Below are positions 16,432 through 27,533 of a stretch of 41,001 nucleotides of DNA, piece by piece. The notes under the pieces were generated by a model. It made no database searches. It saw nothing but the letters and a program-made list of their open reading frames with translations, and was not told the origin of the DNA. Position numbers and translations under genes: made by a program. Numbering within the stretch: the first letter of the stretch is position 1; the number at the start of each line of letters is the position of its first letter. The stretch is from Helcococcus kunzii ATCC 51366 (GTDB lineage: Bacteria > Bacillota > Clostridia > Tissierellales > Peptoniphilaceae), in contig NZ_JH601088.1 in assembly GCF_000245755.1 (NCBI RefSeq), positions 610,198-651,198 on the forward strand. Direction: 5' to 3'.

Positions 16432-17717
16432 ATGGTAACTGTTAAAACTTTAGAAGAATTAATTAAAGAAATAAGTAAAGAAAACAATACAATTGAAGTG
16501 GCTGGATCTATATTAATCCCACAATCTCTGAAACTAGCAAAAGGAGTGAAAATTTCTGGTAGTGAAGATTTGGGATTTTTAAGTTTCTCAGAAGGTGGTT
16601 TAGTATTAAATGCAGATAATGATGTAAAAAACTTAATGATTTCTGCAACACCTTCAGGAAGAGCAATATATTTGGAATCATCTAAAAAAGATTTAGGTAC
16701 AATAAAACTTGAAAATTTAACTGTTACAGGACAAGTACAAATTTTAACTCGTAGATCAAATAATAAAGAAAATTAGAAATTGATAATATTGATATTGTAA
16801 GTGCCGATACTAGAAATCGTTCAGAAAAACCGTTGAAATATGGTGTGGTTGTACACCAAGGTGCGCTTACAGTATATAACTATTCTTCAGATCCTGAATC
16901 CATCATAAATGCAAATATTAAGAACATTACTCTTGGTAGAGAAAAAGCACCAGTTATTGGTTCAGGAGTATTTGTAGGTGGATTTAATGAAAAGGGTGGA
17001 AAAGTAAATCTTGAATATTTAAGTACAAATAAAATTTACACAAATGGCTATATTCCATTTGGTCAACCAAATATCATCACCGGTGCAATTTTCATTCTTA
17101 ATGGAGCACGTGCGAAAACAATTGAAACAAAAGAACAAATTACTACTTATGGTGTAAATGATATGGCTCTTGATGTTTGGGGAGAAGTAGATAATTGGGA
17201 AGTGACTGCACCAGTTATAACTTATGGTACATCTGCTATTGGTTTTGTAAACTTTGGTACTGTTCATAAATTTGTTATGAACAAAAAAATATTAACAAAA
17301 GGTAGTGGTGCTAGAGGATTTAATCAATATGACGGTACAATTGACGATGCCACATTTGATAGTATTATCACAGAAGGCGATGGCTCAATTGGTATGCAAT
17401 TCTCAATGCCAGTAGATAAAATTAAAGTTAAAGAAATCATCACGAATGGGTCTGAAGGGGAATCTTTAGTAAGTGGAGTAATCACAACTCTTAAAGCTAT
17501 AGGCCTATCTATAAAAGATGGTGGTGAAATTAATGAATTAACTGTAGAAAAAAATATTGAAACACATGGTGAAGAAATAACAACATTTGTTGTAGAAGAC
17601 GGTGGTAAATTAAACAAATTCACAATAGGTGGAAGCGTGAAAAACTTAGGTAGTGGAGAACAATACGAAATTGACAGTGAACTACCTGAAGATGTAGTAG
17701 AAGAAATTAGAAAATAA
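16432..17717 (+). pseudogene. Beta-helix-like protein, frameshifted
   Basis: The first frame starts at 16432 (MVTVKTLEELIKEISKEN) and stops at TAG 16774-16776. The second frame covers the rest, starting in sense well before its first TTG at 16833 (EIDNIDIVSADTRNRS). One extra A in the GAAAATTAG at about 16768 would join them as NNKEKLEIDN, giving a protein of about 428 residues. It consists of repeated short strands with G, N, T and V (for example THKFVMNKKILTKG, GSIGMQFS), like a right-handed beta-helix. There is no signal peptide or membrane segment, so it would be cytoplasmic. Function unrecognised. The ribosome site is weak (AAAGAG). The frame break is either decay or sequence error. Confidence 0.6.
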
Positions 17718-17746
17718 ATTTTAATAATCACGTTGGATGTATTTAT

Positions 17747-17906
17747 CTTAAGTTTTGAATTATTGTGCGGTTATAAATAAGAAAATCACGAGAGTAAATT
17801 AGAAAAGCGAGGATGTTTGAAGATTGCGAAGCAATCAAGTTCCGCAGCTTTTCGTCAATTTACCGAAGTGATTTTTTTATTTATGCACACAAATTCAAAA
17901 CTTAAG
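17747..17906. repeat. Long imperfect inverted repeat (MITE-like) upstream of the pyr operon
   Basis: CTTAAGTTTTGAATT (17747-17761) and AATTCAAAACTTAAG (17892-17906) are perfect 15-bp ends. Pairing continues inward with small bulges (ATAAATAA, AAATCAC, GTAAATT, AAAGC against their complements) to a central GATTGC-GAA-GCAATC hairpin near 17823-17837. The whole 160 bp can fold into one hairpin. The perfect ends and lack of coding sequence resemble a miniature inverted-repeat element. It could also terminate transcription from the gene upstream. I recall similar GC-rich cores in other Firmicute intergenic regions but cannot verify this. Confidence 0.7.
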
Positions 17907-17915
17907 TAAATTAAC

Positions 17916-17975
17916 TTGCAATTATTTTTATCCTATGCTAATATATATCAGATAAAAAAATATCAGATAAAAAAC
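17916..17975 (+). promoter_or_regulatory. pyr operon promoter and a 15-bp direct repeat in the leader
   Basis: TTGCAA (17916-17921), 17 bp, TAATAT (17939-17944) preceded by TGC gives an extended -10 promoter. At the predicted start lie two exact adjacent copies of a 15-bp sequence beginning TATCAGATAAAAAA (17946-17960 and 17961-17975). The leader of about 45 nt has no PyrR-binding motif or attenuator, unlike the usual Firmicute pyr leader. AGGAG lies before the pyrB ATG. Confidence 0.6.
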
Positions 17976-17993
17976 AAATAGGAGAAAATAAAA

Positions 17994-18878
17994 ATGCTAA
18001 AGAAGTCTATTTTAACAATGAACGATTTAACAATTGATGATGTAAACTTGATTTTAAATGATGCACTTTTATTTTCTAATTCTTTTAAAGATTGGCAATT
18101 ATCTCGTAAGAGATTAATAGCCAATCTTTTTTTTGAGTCAAGCACAAGAACTCATTATTCATTTAATTCTGCTGAGCTTCAATTAGGCGCTAATATCGTT
18201 GATTTTAACGCTGAAAGAAGCTCTTTAAATAAGGGTGAAAGTTTATATGACACAGTCAAAACATTTAAATCACTTGGATATGATGCTGTAGTTATAAGAC
18301 ATGAACAAGATGAATACTTTAAGGAATTAGAAAATATTGATATACATATTATCAATGCAGGCGACGGTAAAGGAAACCATCCAAGCCAATCCTTATTAGA
18401 TCTTTACACTGTTTACGATGAATTTAATAAATTTGAAGATATTAATTTACTTATTGTTGGAGATATTAGACATTCGAGAGTAGCACATTCTAATATGTAC
18501 ATTTTTGAGAAATTAGGAGCGAATGTTAAATTAAGTGGTCCAGAAGAGCTCATAGAAGATGAAAACAGATTTATAGATTTGGACGAAGGTGTTAAATGGG
18601 CTGATGTAGTAATGCTTTTAAGGATTCAATTTGAAAGACATAAAGATCAAATTGGAATTAATAGAGATGAATATCTTGAAAAATATGGACTAACAAAAGA
18701 TAGATATAAAATGATGAAAGAAAATGCAATTATCATGCATCCAGCACCAGTAAATAGAGGTTTAGAAATAGATACGGATTTAGTTGAGGCGCCAAAGTCG
18801 AGAATATTTAAGCAAATGGAAAATGGTGTACTTGTAAGAAAAGCCATGCTTAAATATATCTTTGATGAAAAATTCTAG
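17994..18878 (+). CDS. pyrB: Aspartate carbamoyltransferase catalytic subunit
   Basis: 294 residues, the length of a class C catalytic chain. It condenses carbamoyl phosphate with aspartate to carbamoyl aspartate, the committed step of pyrimidine synthesis. The carbamoyl-phosphate loop SSTRTHYSF is near residue 43, the KGESLYDT loop near 76, the NHPSQSLLDLYT segment near 125, and MHPAPVNRGLEI near 245. No regulatory chain pyrI is present, so allosteric control of the Escherichia coli kind is not expected. It is the first gene of an eight-gene operon; pyrC starts 9 bp after its stop. Confidence 0.95.
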   Translation: MLKKSILTMNDLTIDDVNLILNDALLFSNSFKDWQLSRKRLIANLFFESSTRTHYSFNSAELQLGANIVDFNAERSSLNKGESLYDTVKTFKSLGYDAVVIRHEQDEYFKELENIDIHIINAGDGKGNHPSQSLLDLYTVYDEFNKFEDINLLIVGDIRHSRVAHSNMYIFEKLGANVKLSGPEELIEDENRFIDLDEGVKWADVVMLLRIQFERHKDQIGINRDEYLEKYGLTKDRYKMMKENAIIMHPAPVNRGLEIDTDLVEAPKSRIFKQMENGVLVRKAMLKYIFDEKF

Positions 18879-18887
18879 GAGAAAAGA

Positions 18888-20153
18888 ATGTTAATTAAGA
18901 ATGCAAAATTGATAGTAAAAAATAACGAGACAAAAATTTCAGACATTTTAATTGAAGATGGGAAAATTACAAAGATTGAAGAAAATATTTCTAATTATTA
19001 TGGAAAAATTATTGATGCGAAAGAGAATTTGACCATTCCTGGTGGGGTAGAAGTTCATATACATTTGAGAGAACCTGGATTTGAAAAGAAAGAAACTATA
19101 AAAACGGGGACAATGGCTGCTGCAAAAGGTGGATATACCTCTGTTATGCCAATGCCTAATCTTAATCCTCATCCAGACAATGAAGAAGTTTTAAATAAAT
19201 ACTTTGAAATGATAGAAAAAGATGCGGCGATAAATGTATATCCATATGCTTGTATTACAAAAAAGTCTAAAGGTGAAGATTTAGTGGATATGGAGATGAT
19301 TAATAAAAAATTTAATATTAATCATTTTTCTGATGATGGTGTAGGTGTTGCAAATGATGAAATGATGAAAACTGCAATGGAAAAAGCTAAATCTATCGAT
19401 TCATTGATTGTTGCACATACAGAAGATATGTCATATATAAAACCCGGTGCTTCAGTACATGCTGGTAAAATGGCAGAACAAAATGATTGGGTAGGGATAC
19501 CTTCTGAAGCGGAGTATAAGCAGATTGAGAGAGATCTTAATTTAGCTAAACAAACTGGTGCAAAATATCATATTTGTCATATTTCTGCAGAAGAATCTGT
19601 TGAAGCACTGAGAAAAGCTAAATATGAAGGGGTTGATGCTTCCGGAGAGGTTACCATTCATCATTTACTATTTACAGAAAATGATGTGAAAAATACAAAT
19701 TTCAAGATGAATCCTCCTCTAAGAACTAAAAGGGATAGAGAAGTTTTGATAGATGCTTTAATCGATGGAACTATTGATTTCCTTGCAAATGATCATGCAC
19801 CACATACAGAGGATGAAAAAAATCGTGAGATGGCAAAAGCACCATTTGGTATATCAAATATTGAATGTGCAATTCCTCTTTTCTATACAAATTTTGTAGA
19901 AACAGGAAAAATAAATTTAGAGCAATTTGTTGATTTGATTTCAAGAAAACCTGCAGAAAGATTTGGTTTGAAAAATAAAGGTAAAATCCAAGTTGGTTAT
20001 GATGCAGATATCACAATATTAAGTGAGGATAAAAAAATAATAAATAAACAAGAATTTATTACAAAAGGTAAAAATACTCCATTCGATGGAATGGAAGTTG
20101 AAGGTTGTCCTATATATACAATATGTAAAGGAGAGTTAGTGTGGAAAAATTAA
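18888..20153 (+). CDS. pyrC: Dihydroorotase
   Basis: 421 residues, class I (the Bacillus type), zinc-dependent amidohydrolase that cyclises carbamoyl aspartate to dihydroorotate. Metal ligands are visible in VHIHLREPG (about residue 56), in HICHIS (about 230) and in the Asp of NDHAPHT (about 302). GGVEVH and RTKRDRE, and the closing SRKPAERFGL, also fit class I. The 3' end overlaps carA by 13 bp. Confidence 0.95.
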   Translation: MLIKNAKLIVKNNETKISDILIEDGKITKIEENISNYYGKIIDAKENLTIPGGVEVHIHLREPGFEKKETIKTGTMAAAKGGYTSVMPMPNLNPHPDNEEVLNKYFEMIEKDAAINVYPYACITKKSKGEDLVDMEMINKKFNINHFSDDGVGVANDEMMKTAMEKAKSIDSLIVAHTEDMSYIKPGASVHAGKMAEQNDWVGIPSEAEYKQIERDLNLAKQTGAKYHICHISAEESVEALRKAKYEGVDASGEVTIHHLLFTENDVKNTNFKMNPPLRTKRDREVLIDALIDGTIDFLANDHAPHTEDEKNREMAKAPFGISNIECAIPLFYTNFVETGKINLEQFVDLISRKPAERFGLKNKGKIQVGYDADITILSEDKKIINKQEFITKGKNTPFDGMEVEGCPIYTICKGELVWKN

Positions 20154-21256
20154 GATATTTAGTGCTTGAAGATGGTAAAGTTTTCGAAGGAAAAGCATTC
20201 GGAAGCGATAATTTTACAATAGGTGAGCTTGTTTCCAATTCATCAATGACAGGATATCAAGAAATTTTATCTGATAATAGTTATGTTGGGAAAATAATTA
20301 ACTTGACATATCCAATGATCGGATCATATGGGATTACAAGAGAAGGATTTGAAAATACTAACCCTTATATATTCGGTTTAATTGTTGGAGAATATACACA
20401 AGTTCCAAGCAATTGGAAAAGTGAAATGACATTTGATGAATATTTGAAATTAAAAAACATTCCAGCTATAGAAGGTATAGATACAAGAATGCTTTCAAAG
20501 ATAATAAATAAGAATCATTGTATTAAAGCGACTTTTACTGATTCTATAGAAAATGTAGAAGAAATAGTTAAGGAATTAAAAGAATATAAATCGGATGAAA
20601 ACTATACTGATCTAGTTTCAATTAAAAAGCCATTTAGAATTCCAAATAATGGCGAAAAGATTGTTGTAATTGATTTAGGAGCATCAGATTTAGTTGTAAG
20701 AGAGCTTAACTTCAGAGGAAAAGATATCACCATAGTTCCATATAATTTTACATCAGAAGAGATTATGAGAATACATCCTAAAGGCATTGTGATATCAAAT
20801 GGACCTGGTAATCTTAAACAGTTATATCAACTTATTGAAAGTGTTAAGCGTATGATTGGTAAATTACCTATATTTGGTATTGGGCTTGGACATCAAGTTA
20901 TCGCACTTGCGAGTGGAGCTGATATTAAATTGCTTGATAAAGCACAGAGAGGATCAAATTATCCTGTAAAAAATATTGAAAATAATCATATTGAAAATGT
21001 GGTGAAAAATAATCACTTAACAGTTGATGAGAAAAGTTTAGAAAATACTGGACTTGAAATAACTCATATTGATGTAAATGTTGGGAATATTGAAGGACTT
21101 AAAGATGACAGTAAAATGATTAATTCTATTCAATATCAACCATATTATATTGCAAGCGAAAAAGTTGATTCAGCTTTTGAAAAATTTTATAACAATATTA
21201 ATGAAGTGATGAAGGAAGAATGTTTAGAAAATAGCGAAGGAGAAATAAATGCCTAA
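20141..21256 (+). CDS. carA: Carbamoyl-phosphate synthetase small subunit with a dead glutaminase site
   Basis: 371 residues. CarA normally hydrolyses glutamine and passes ammonia to CarB. The N-terminal domain is well conserved ([20 protein letters not shown]). The C-terminal GATase domain is not: the nucleophile Cys of GICLGHQ is Gly248 (GIGLGHQ, codon GGG), the catalytic His is Gln333 and the catalytic Glu is Tyr335 (IQYQPYY in place of the QYHPEA-type motif). GHRG is AQRG, and SNGPGDP is SNGPGNL. The frame is open from GTG to stop and the gene lies inside an intact operon, so it is conserved as a protein but cannot work as a glutaminase by the known mechanism. It probably stabilises or regulates CarB, which would use free ammonia. 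It overlaps carB by 8 bp. Confidence 0.92.
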   Translation: MEKLRYLVLEDGKVFEGKAFGSDNFTIGELVSNSSMTGYQEILSDNSYVGKIINLTYPMIGSYGITREGFENTNPYIFGLIVGEYTQVPSNWKSEMTFDEYLKLKNIPAIEGIDTRMLSKIINKNHCIKATFTDSIENVEEIVKELKEYKSDENYTDLVSIKKPFRIPNNGEKIVVIDLGASDLVVRELNFRGKDITIVPYNFTSEEIMRIHPKGIVISNGPGNLKQLYQLIESVKRMIGKLPIFGIGLGHQVIALASGADIKLLDKAQRGSNYPVKNIENNHIENVVKNNHLTVDEKSLENTGLEITHIDVNVGNIEGLKDDSKMINSIQYQPYYIASEKVDSAFEKFYNNINEVMKEECLENSEGEINA

Positions 21257-24200
21257 GAGAACTGATATAAAGAAGATTTTAGTTATTGGATCTGGTCCAA
21301 TTATTATAGGACAAGCAGCGGAATTTGACTATTCAGGTTCTCAGGCGTGTCAATCTCTTAAAGAAGAAGGTTATGAAGTAATTTTAATTAACTCAAATCC
21401 TGCTACAATTATGACGGATATAGAGATAGCAGATAAGACATATATCGAGCCTTTAACTGTTGAATTTGTTTCAAGAATAATAAATACTGAGAGACCTGAT
21501 GCAATACTTGGTACTTTTGGTGGACAAACAGGACTTAATCTGGTTATTGATCTGCATAAAACAGGTATACTTGAAGCAAATAATGTTGAAATTCTTGGTA
21601 CAAATCTTAATGCTATAGAAAAAGCTGAGGATAGAGAGTTATTTAAAAACTTAATGATTGAACTTGGAGAGCCTATCCCTGATTCAACAATAGTGCATAC
21701 AGTGAAGGAAGCAGAAGTTTTTGCGGAAGAAATTGGTTATCCAGTAGTAGTTAGACCAGCATTTACTCTTGGAGGTACAGGTGGTGGTTTTGCAAGAGAT
21801 ATAGATGAGCTTAGAGATATTGTTGACAATGGTATAAAATTATCTCCCGCAAGCCAGTGTCTAATTGAAAAGAGTATTGCAGGATTTAAGGAAATTGAAT
21901 ATGAGATGATGAGGGATCAAAATGACAATGCTATAGTTGTTTGTAGTATGGAAAATGTGGATCCTGTAGGTATACATACTGGTGACTCAATTGTAGTAGC
22001 TCCAACCCAAACATTAACAAATGCTCAATATCTAATGTTAAAAGAAGCCTCATTAAAAATCATAAGAGCATTAGGTATTAGTGGAGGATGTAACGTGCAA
22101 TTAGCTCTAGATCCTGATTCAGATAAATATTATGTTATTGAAGTTAATCCAAGAGTTTCAAGATCTTCTGCTTTAGCATCAAAGGCGACAGGGTATCCTA
22201 TTGCGAAGATTGCAGCAAAAACAGCAGTTGGATTAACTCTTGATGAAATAGTAAATCCAGTTACAAAGATAAACTATGCTGCAACTGAACCTGCAATAGA
22301 TTATATTGTAACAAAATTACCAAGATTTGCATTTGACAAATTTACAACTGCAGACATGAGAATGGGTACTCAAATGAAGGCTACAGGTGAAGTGGTGTCC
22401 ATGGGTAGGACTTTTGAAGAGTCACTATTAAAATCAATTAGATCAAATGAAATAAAGGCAGATCATATTGAACTGGAAAATATGCCAAAAACTGAGGAAG
22501 AGCTTTATGCCAAGATAAAATTTAGAGATAGCGAAAGGCTATTTGCAATTATGCAATACATTCGTCAAGGTTATGATTTAGAAAAAATCTATAGATTAAC
22601 AAAAATTGATAGATTCTTCTTAAATAAATTAGTTCATATTTTTGAACTTGAAAAAGAAGTTGAAAATAAAAATATGTCTATGCTTCATGAATTTAAGAAA
22701 TATGGTTTTTCTGATAAATATCTTGCAAGAAAATGGGAAATTTCAGAAGAAGAAGTGTATAAGTTAAGACTTGAAAAAGATGTAGTACCTGTATTTAAGA
22801 GAATAGATACATGCGCTGCGGAATTTGATTCAAACACACCGTATTTCTACTCTACTTATGCAAAAGAAAATGAAAGCATAAAATCCGACAATAAAAAAGT
22901 TATAGTATTAGGATCAGGTCCTATAAGAATAGGACAAGGGGTAGAATTTGACTATGCTACAGTTAATAGTGTAAAGACGCTAAAGAAACTTGGCTATGAA
23001 TCAATAGTTATCAATAATAATCCTGAAACGGTATCAACAGATTTTTCTATCTCCGACAAACTATATTTTGAGCCATTAACAGTAGAAGATGTTATGAATA
23101 TCATAAACTTAGAGCAACCAGAAGGTGTAATAGTACAATTTGGTGGACAAACAGCAATTAATTTAGCAGAAGCTTTAGAAAAACATGGTGTTAAAATTTT
23201 AGGTTCTTCACTTGAAGCTATTGATAAAGCTGAGGATAGAAAAGAATTTGAAGAGATGTTAACAAAACTTCATATACCTCAACCAAAAGGGCAAACAGCA
23301 TTTACGGTAGATGAAGCATTGGTAATTGCTAATAATATTGGATATCCAGTCCTTGTAAGACCATCCTATGTTTTAGGTGGTAGAGCGATGGAAATTGTTA
23401 AAAATGATAATGATTTAAGGCTATATATGAAAGAAGCGATTAGAGAAATTACACATGATTCACCAATTTTAGTAGATAAATATATTATAGGTAAGGAAAT
23501 TGAAATAGATGCCATTACAGATGGTGAAACAGTCTTAATACCTGGAATTATGGAACATATCGAAAGAGCAGGGATACATTCCGGTGACTCAATTTCAGTT
23601 TATCCAACTCAAACAATATCTCAATCAGTTAAAGATAAAATTGAGGAATACACTATAAAAATTGGAAAAGAATTTGGCTTTATAGGATTATTTAATATTC
23701 AATTTATTGTAGATGAACAAAATGAAGTGTATGTACTTGAGGTAAATCCAAGAGCAAGTAGAACGGTACCATTCTTATCAAAGATTACAGGCATTCAAAT
23801 GTCTGAAATTGCAACAAAATTGATAATGGGAGAAAAACTTTCAGATTTAGGATATGAAGAAGGTGTTCAAAAAGAAAAAAATAGAATCTTTGTAAAAGCA
23901 CCAGTATTCTCATTTGCAAAATTAAGATCTGTAGATACTAATCTTGGACCTGAAATGAAGTCAACAGGAGAAGTTATGGGTTCCGACATTACTTTAGAAA
24001 AAGCTCTATACAAAGCTTTAGTCGCATCAGGAATCAAAATTCCACTTTATGGTTCAGTGCTATTAACTGTATCAGACGATAGAAAAGAAGATATACTAGA
24101 TTTAGCACGAAGATTTAACTTTGCTGGATATAGGATATTTGCAACAACGGGTACGCATAAATTCTTAAAAGATAAGGGAATATATAGTAAGGAAGTTCTT

Positions 24201-24443
24201 AAAATTAAAGAAGAAGAAAAGGATGAAACTGTATTAGATATTATTATTAAAGGTGAAGTAAATTTTGTAATAAATACAATAACAGATTCAAAAGAATCAG
24301 CAAAAGATGGTTTCTTAATCAGAAGAGTGTCATCTGAAAACTCTATACCTTGCTTTACATCAATAGATACAGCAAATGCAATTTTAAGAGTTATAGAGTC
24401 TCAAACATTTAATATTGTATCTATGAATGAATTGGAGAAATAG
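21249..24443 (+). CDS. carB: Carbamoyl-phosphate synthetase large subunit
   Basis: 1064 residues, full length. It has two homologous ATP-grasp synthetase halves: the first starts [20 protein letters not shown], the second [20 protein letters not shown] at about residue 550. Each half carries FGGQT and EVNPR motifs, and a C-terminal MGS-like allosteric domain (from about 925) includes [10 protein letters not shown]. It makes carbamoyl phosphate from bicarbonate, ATP and ammonia. Since the partner CarA has lost its glutaminase residues, the ammonia is likely to come from solution. pyrK follows 2 bp after the stop. Confidence 0.95.
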   Translation: MPKRTDIKKILVIGSGPIIIGQAAEFDYSGSQACQSLKEEGYEVILINSNPATIMTDIEIADKTYIEPLTVEFVSRIINTERPDAILGTFGGQTGLNLVIDLHKTGILEANNVEILGTNLNAIEKAEDRELFKNLMIELGEPIPDSTIVHTVKEAEVFAEEIGYPVVVRPAFTLGGTGGGFARDIDELRDIVDNGIKLSPASQCLIEKSIAGFKEIEYEMMRDQNDNAIVVCSMENVDPVGIHTGDSIVVAPTQTLTNAQYLMLKEASLKIIRALGISGGCNVQLALDPDSDKYYVIEVNPRVSRSSALASKATGYPIAKIAAKTAVGLTLDEIVNPVTKINYAATEPAIDYIVTKLPRFAFDKFTTADMRMGTQMKATGEVVSMGRTFEESLLKSIRSNEIKADHIELENMPKTEEELYAKIKFRDSERLFAIMQYIRQGYDLEKIYRLTKIDRFFLNKLVHIFELEKEVENKNMSMLHEFKKYGFSDKYLARKWEISEEEVYKLRLEKDVVPVFKRIDTCAAEFDSNTPYFYSTYAKENESIKSDNKKVIVLGSGPIRIGQGVEFDYATVNSVKTLKKLGYESIVINNNPETVSTDFSISDKLYFEPLTVEDVMNIINLEQPEGVIVQFGGQTAINLAEALEKHGVKILGSSLEAIDKAEDRKEFEEMLTKLHIPQPKGQTAFTVDEALVIANNIGYPVLVRPSYVLGGRAMEIVKNDNDLRLYMKEAIREITHDSPILVDKYIIGKEIEIDAITDGETVLIPGIMEHIERAGIHSGDSISVYPTQTISQSVKDKIEEYTIKIGKEFGFIGLFNIQFIVDEQNEVYVLEVNPRASRTVPFLSKITGIQMSEIATKLIMGEKLSDLGYEEGVQKEKNRIFVKAPVFSFAKLRSVDTNLGPEMKSTGEVMGSDITLEKALYKALVASGIKIPLYGSVLLTVSDDRKEDILDLARRFNFAGYRIFATTGTHKFLKDKGIYSKEVLKIKEEEKDETVLDIIIKGEVNFVINTITDSKESAKDGFLIRRVSSENSIPCFTSIDTANAILRVIESQTFNIVSMNELEK

Positions 24444-24445
24444 TA

Positions 24446-25180
24446 ATGATAAATAATTGTAAAATAATTTCAAATATTTTAATTGCCAAAGATACTTTTG
24501 AAATGGAAATTTCATTCCCGAATACTAAGCGAATAAAACCAGGTCAATTTATTAATATAAAAGTTCCAGGATTTTCTTTAAGAAGACCTATATCAATTTC
24601 TTCAGTGGAAGAAAGTAGTATAAAAATTATTTATAAAATACTTGGAAAAGGTACATTAGAGATGTCTAAATTTGAAGCAGGAATGATGATTGATATTCTT
24701 GGTCCTTTAGGTAATCCTTTCACGATACATGAAGATGAGGATGAAATTTTAATAATTGGCGGTGGCGTGGGCGTGCCACCTCTATATGAAGTAGCGAAAC
24801 TTTATAGAGATTTGAATAAAAAAGTTACTGTAGCTTTAGGTTTTAATAATAGTAGCTCAATATTTTTAGAAAAAGCTTTTGAAGAGCTTGGTTGTATAGT
24901 GTTTGTTTCAACTATGGACGGTAGTAATGGCTATAAAGGACATGTTATGCAGTTAGTTGAGGAATACAACCTTCATGGATTTGTGTACGCTTGTGGACCT
25001 GAAATTATGCTTAAGGAGGTTGAAGGTAAATTCGATAATGGTTATGTATCATATGAATCAAGAATGGCTTGTGGCATAGGAACTTGTATGGGTTGTGTAT
25101 GCAAGGATAAAAAAGATCCTCAAAAATATTATAGAATCTGCAAAGAAGGTCCTGTGTTTGAGATAGGGGTAGTGGAATGA
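24446..25180 (+). CDS. pyrK: Dihydroorotate dehydrogenase B, electron-transfer subunit
   Basis: 244 residues. PyrK carries FAD and a 2Fe-2S cluster and passes electrons from PyrD to NAD. The FAD-binding signature is [12 protein letters not shown] near residue 48, and [16 protein letters not shown] near 103 is the nucleotide-binding stretch. The cluster cysteines are in [17 protein letters not shown] (about 209-222) and in RICKEGPVF. This shows the enzyme is the NAD-linked type 1B. Its TGA overlaps the ATG of pyrD (ATGA). Confidence 0.95.
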   Translation: MINNCKIISNILIAKDTFEMEISFPNTKRIKPGQFINIKVPGFSLRRPISISSVEESSIKIIYKILGKGTLEMSKFEAGMMIDILGPLGNPFTIHEDEDEILIIGGGVGVPPLYEVAKLYRDLNKKVTVALGFNNSSSIFLEKAFEELGCIVFVSTMDGSNGYKGHVMQLVEEYNLHGFVYACGPEIMLKEVEGKFDNGYVSYESRMACGIGTCMGCVCKDKKDPQKYYRICKEGPVFEIGVVE

Positions 25181-26088
25181 TTGATTTAAGTGTAAAGATA
25201 AATGATTTAACATTTAAAAATCCAATTATGCCGGCAAGTGGATGTTTTGGATTTGGTGAAGATTTTTCTGAAATATATGACTTAAATATTTTGGGTGGTA
25301 TTGCAATAAAAAGTATTACATTAGAACCTAGACTTGGAAATCCTAGACCAAGAGTGGCAGAAACACCAAGTGGTATGCTTAATTCTATAGGACTTCAAAA
25401 TCCAGGAGTTGAAAAAATCATAGAAGAAAAACTTCCATTCTTGAAACAACTGGATACAAATATCATAGCAAATGTTGCTGGAGCAACAGAAGAAGACTAT
25501 ATTGAAGTAATAAAAAGATTAAATGATTTTGATGTAATTAAAGCATTTGAATTAAATATTTCATGTCCTAATGTAAAACATGGTGGTATTGGTTTAGGGA
25601 CTAATCCAGAATTAGCATATAATATTACAAAATTAGCTAAGGAAGTTTCAAAAAAACCCGTTTATGTAAAACTTTCTCCAAATGTGACAAATATTGTTGA
25701 AATAGCAAAAGCGGTTGAAGAAGCTGGTGCTGATGCAATTGTTATGATAAATACATTATTAGGAATGAAAATCGACGTAAAAAAAGGAAAACCATTAATA
25801 GCTAGAAAGCATGCCGGGTTGAGTGGCCCTGCAATTATGCCAATTTCGGTAAGCATGGTATATAAAGTTTATGAAGCAGTTAACATCCCAATCATTGGAG
25901 TGGGTGGTATAAGTTGTGTTGATGATGTAATAGAATTTCTGATGGCAGGTGCATCTGCCGTTCAGATTGGAATGCATAATTTTATCAATCCATATATTTG
26001 TAAAGAAATTATTGAACAATTACCAAATAGGATTAAAGAACTCGGATACAAATCAATTGAAGAAATAATAGGAGTGGCACATGAATAA
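25177..26088 (+). CDS. pyrD: Dihydroorotate dehydrogenase B, catalytic subunit
   Basis: 303 residues, FMN-binding TIM barrel of type 1B. It oxidises dihydroorotate to orotate and works with Pyr[14 protein letters not shown] is the N-terminal FMN region, [13 protein letters not shown] is the classic family signature with the active-site Cys, VYVKLSPNV follows, and [19 protein letters not shown] binds the FMN phosphate. It overlaps pyrF by 8 bp. Confidence 0.95.
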   Translation: MIDLSVKINDLTFKNPIMPASGCFGFGEDFSEIYDLNILGGIAIKSITLEPRLGNPRPRVAETPSGMLNSIGLQNPGVEKIIEEKLPFLKQLDTNIIANVAGATEEDYIEVIKRLNDFDVIKAFELNISCPNVKHGGIGLGTNPELAYNITKLAKEVSKKPVYVKLSPNVTNIVEIAKAVEEAGADAIVMINTLLGMKIDVKKGKPLIARKHAGLSGPAIMPISVSMVYKVYEAVNIPIIGVGGISCVDDVIEFLMAGASAVQIGMHNFINPYICKEIIEQLPNRIKELGYKSIEEIIGVAHE

Positions 26089-26779
26089 AACTATAGTAGC
26101 ATTAGACTTTACAAATGAAGAAGAAGCGTTATATTTTTTAGATCAATTTGATAAACCTATAAATGTAAAAGTGGGAATGGAACTATTTTATAGTGCCGGA
26201 CCGCAAATTATTGAAAAAATTAAAGAAAAAGGACATAGTATTTTTCTTGATTTAAAATTACATGACATTCCAAATACTGTAAAATCTGCAATGAGAAATC
26301 TAGCTAAATTAGATGTAGATATTGTAAATTTACATTGTGCAGGTGGCAAAGAAATGATGAAAGCTGCAATAGAAGGTTTAGAAGAAGGTAAAATAGGAGA
26401 TAAAAGACCTCTTTGTATAGGTGTGACCCAATTAACATCAACTTCTAAAGAAATTATGAACAATGATTTATTAATTGAAGGTGAAGTAATTGATGCAGTA
26501 TTGCACTATGCAAAAAATGCAAAGGACTCAGGTCTAGACGGTGTTGTATGTTCAGTTTTAGAATCAAAAAGAATACATGAAATTTGCGGTGATGAATTTT
26601 TAACTGTAACACCAGGCATTAGGTTTTCATCTGATAGTAAAGATGATCAAAAGAGAGTGGCCACACCTTCAATTGCAAAAGAAGAGGGTAGTAGCTACAT
26701 TGTAGTAGGCAGAAGTATTACTAAGAGTCAAGATCCATATAATACATATTATGAAATTGAAAAGACTATGAGGGGGTAA
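26081..26779 (+). CDS. pyrF: Orotidine 5'-phosphate decarboxylase
   Basis: 232 residues, group I short form. It converts OMP to UMP, the last step of the pathway. The catalytic array [13 protein letters not shown] (about residues 56-68) has the Asp-Lys-x-x-Asp set, and VTPGIRF and YIVVGRSI are the phosphate-gripping segments. pyrE starts 1 bp after its stop. Confidence 0.95.
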   Translation: MNKTIVALDFTNEEEALYFLDQFDKPINVKVGMELFYSAGPQIIEKIKEKGHSIFLDLKLHDIPNTVKSAMRNLAKLDVDIVNLHCAGGKEMMKAAIEGLEEGKIGDKRPLCIGVTQLTSTSKEIMNNDLLIEGEVIDAVLHYAKNAKDSGLDGVVCSVLESKRIHEICGDEFLTVTPGIRFSSDSKDDQKRVATPSIAKEEGSSYIVVGRSITKSQDPYNTYYEIEKTMRG

Positions 26780-26780
26780 A

Positions 26781-27446
26781 ATGCGAGACTATAAAAAAGA
26801 ATATATTAATTTTATGCTTGAAAGTGAAGTATTAAGATTTGGAGATTTCACATTAAAAAGTGGTAGAAAATCACCATTCTTTATGAATGCCGGACTATAT
26901 AAATCAGGATATCAACTAAAGAAAATTGGAGAATTTTATGCTAAATCAATAAAAGAAAACTTTGGTTTAGATTTTGATGTGATTTTTGGTCCTGCTTATA
27001 AAGGTATACCATTATCAGTAGCTACAACCATTGCGCTAAATGAACTTTATGGTAAGGAAGTACAATTTTCTTCGAATAGAAAAGAAATCAAAGATCATGG
27101 TGATGTAGGAATTTTTTTAGGGGATAAATTAGATAGAAAACTTAAAGTTTTAATAATTGAAGATGTTACAACCTCAGGGAAATCAATTGAAGAAACATAT
27201 CCAATCATAACAAGAAACAAAGATGTAGAAGTTATTGGATTAATAGTTTCATTAGATAGAATGGAATATGGTAAAGATAAGTCAAAAACTGCACTACAAG
27301 AAGTCTCAGAATTATATAATTTTAAGACTGCATCAATTGTAAATATGAAAGAAGTGGTGGAGTATTTAAAGGAAAATACAGAAGTTTTGACTGAAGATAA
27401 TCTTAAAAATATTGAAAAATATTATCAAGAGTATGGTGTTAGATAA
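26781..27446 (+). CDS. pyrE: Orotate phosphoribosyltransferase
   Basis: 221 residues, type I phosphoribosyltransferase. It joins orotate to PRPP to form OMP. The PRPP loop is VLIIEDVTTSGKS (about residues 123-135), the substrate region LKSGRKSPFFMN is near residue 24, and FGPAYKGIPLSV near 72. It is the last gene of the operon, followed by a strong terminator. Confidence 0.95.
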   Translation: MRDYKKEYINFMLESEVLRFGDFTLKSGRKSPFFMNAGLYKSGYQLKKIGEFYAKSIKENFGLDFDVIFGPAYKGIPLSVATTIALNELYGKEVQFSSNRKEIKDHGDVGIFLGDKLDRKLKVLIIEDVTTSGKSIEETYPIITRNKDVEVIGLIVSLDRMEYGKDKSKTALQEVSELYNFKTASIVNMKEVVEYLKENTEVLTEDNLKNIEKYYQEYGVR

Positions 27447-27461
27447 TAAATATATTAATAA

Positions 27462-27506
27462 AAAACTGTTGCAAAATTTCGGTAATGTAGTTTGCAACAG
27501 TTTTTT
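27462..27506 (+). terminator. pyr operon terminator
   Basis: AAAACTGTTGCAAA (from 27462) pairs with TTTGCAACAGTTTT (27491-27504) and runs into six T. It lies 16 bp after the pyrE stop. The A tract on the other side would also allow termination of the convergent minus-strand gene. Confidence 0.85.
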
Positions 27507-27533
27507 GTTTCAGATAATTATAACTGTATTGTA

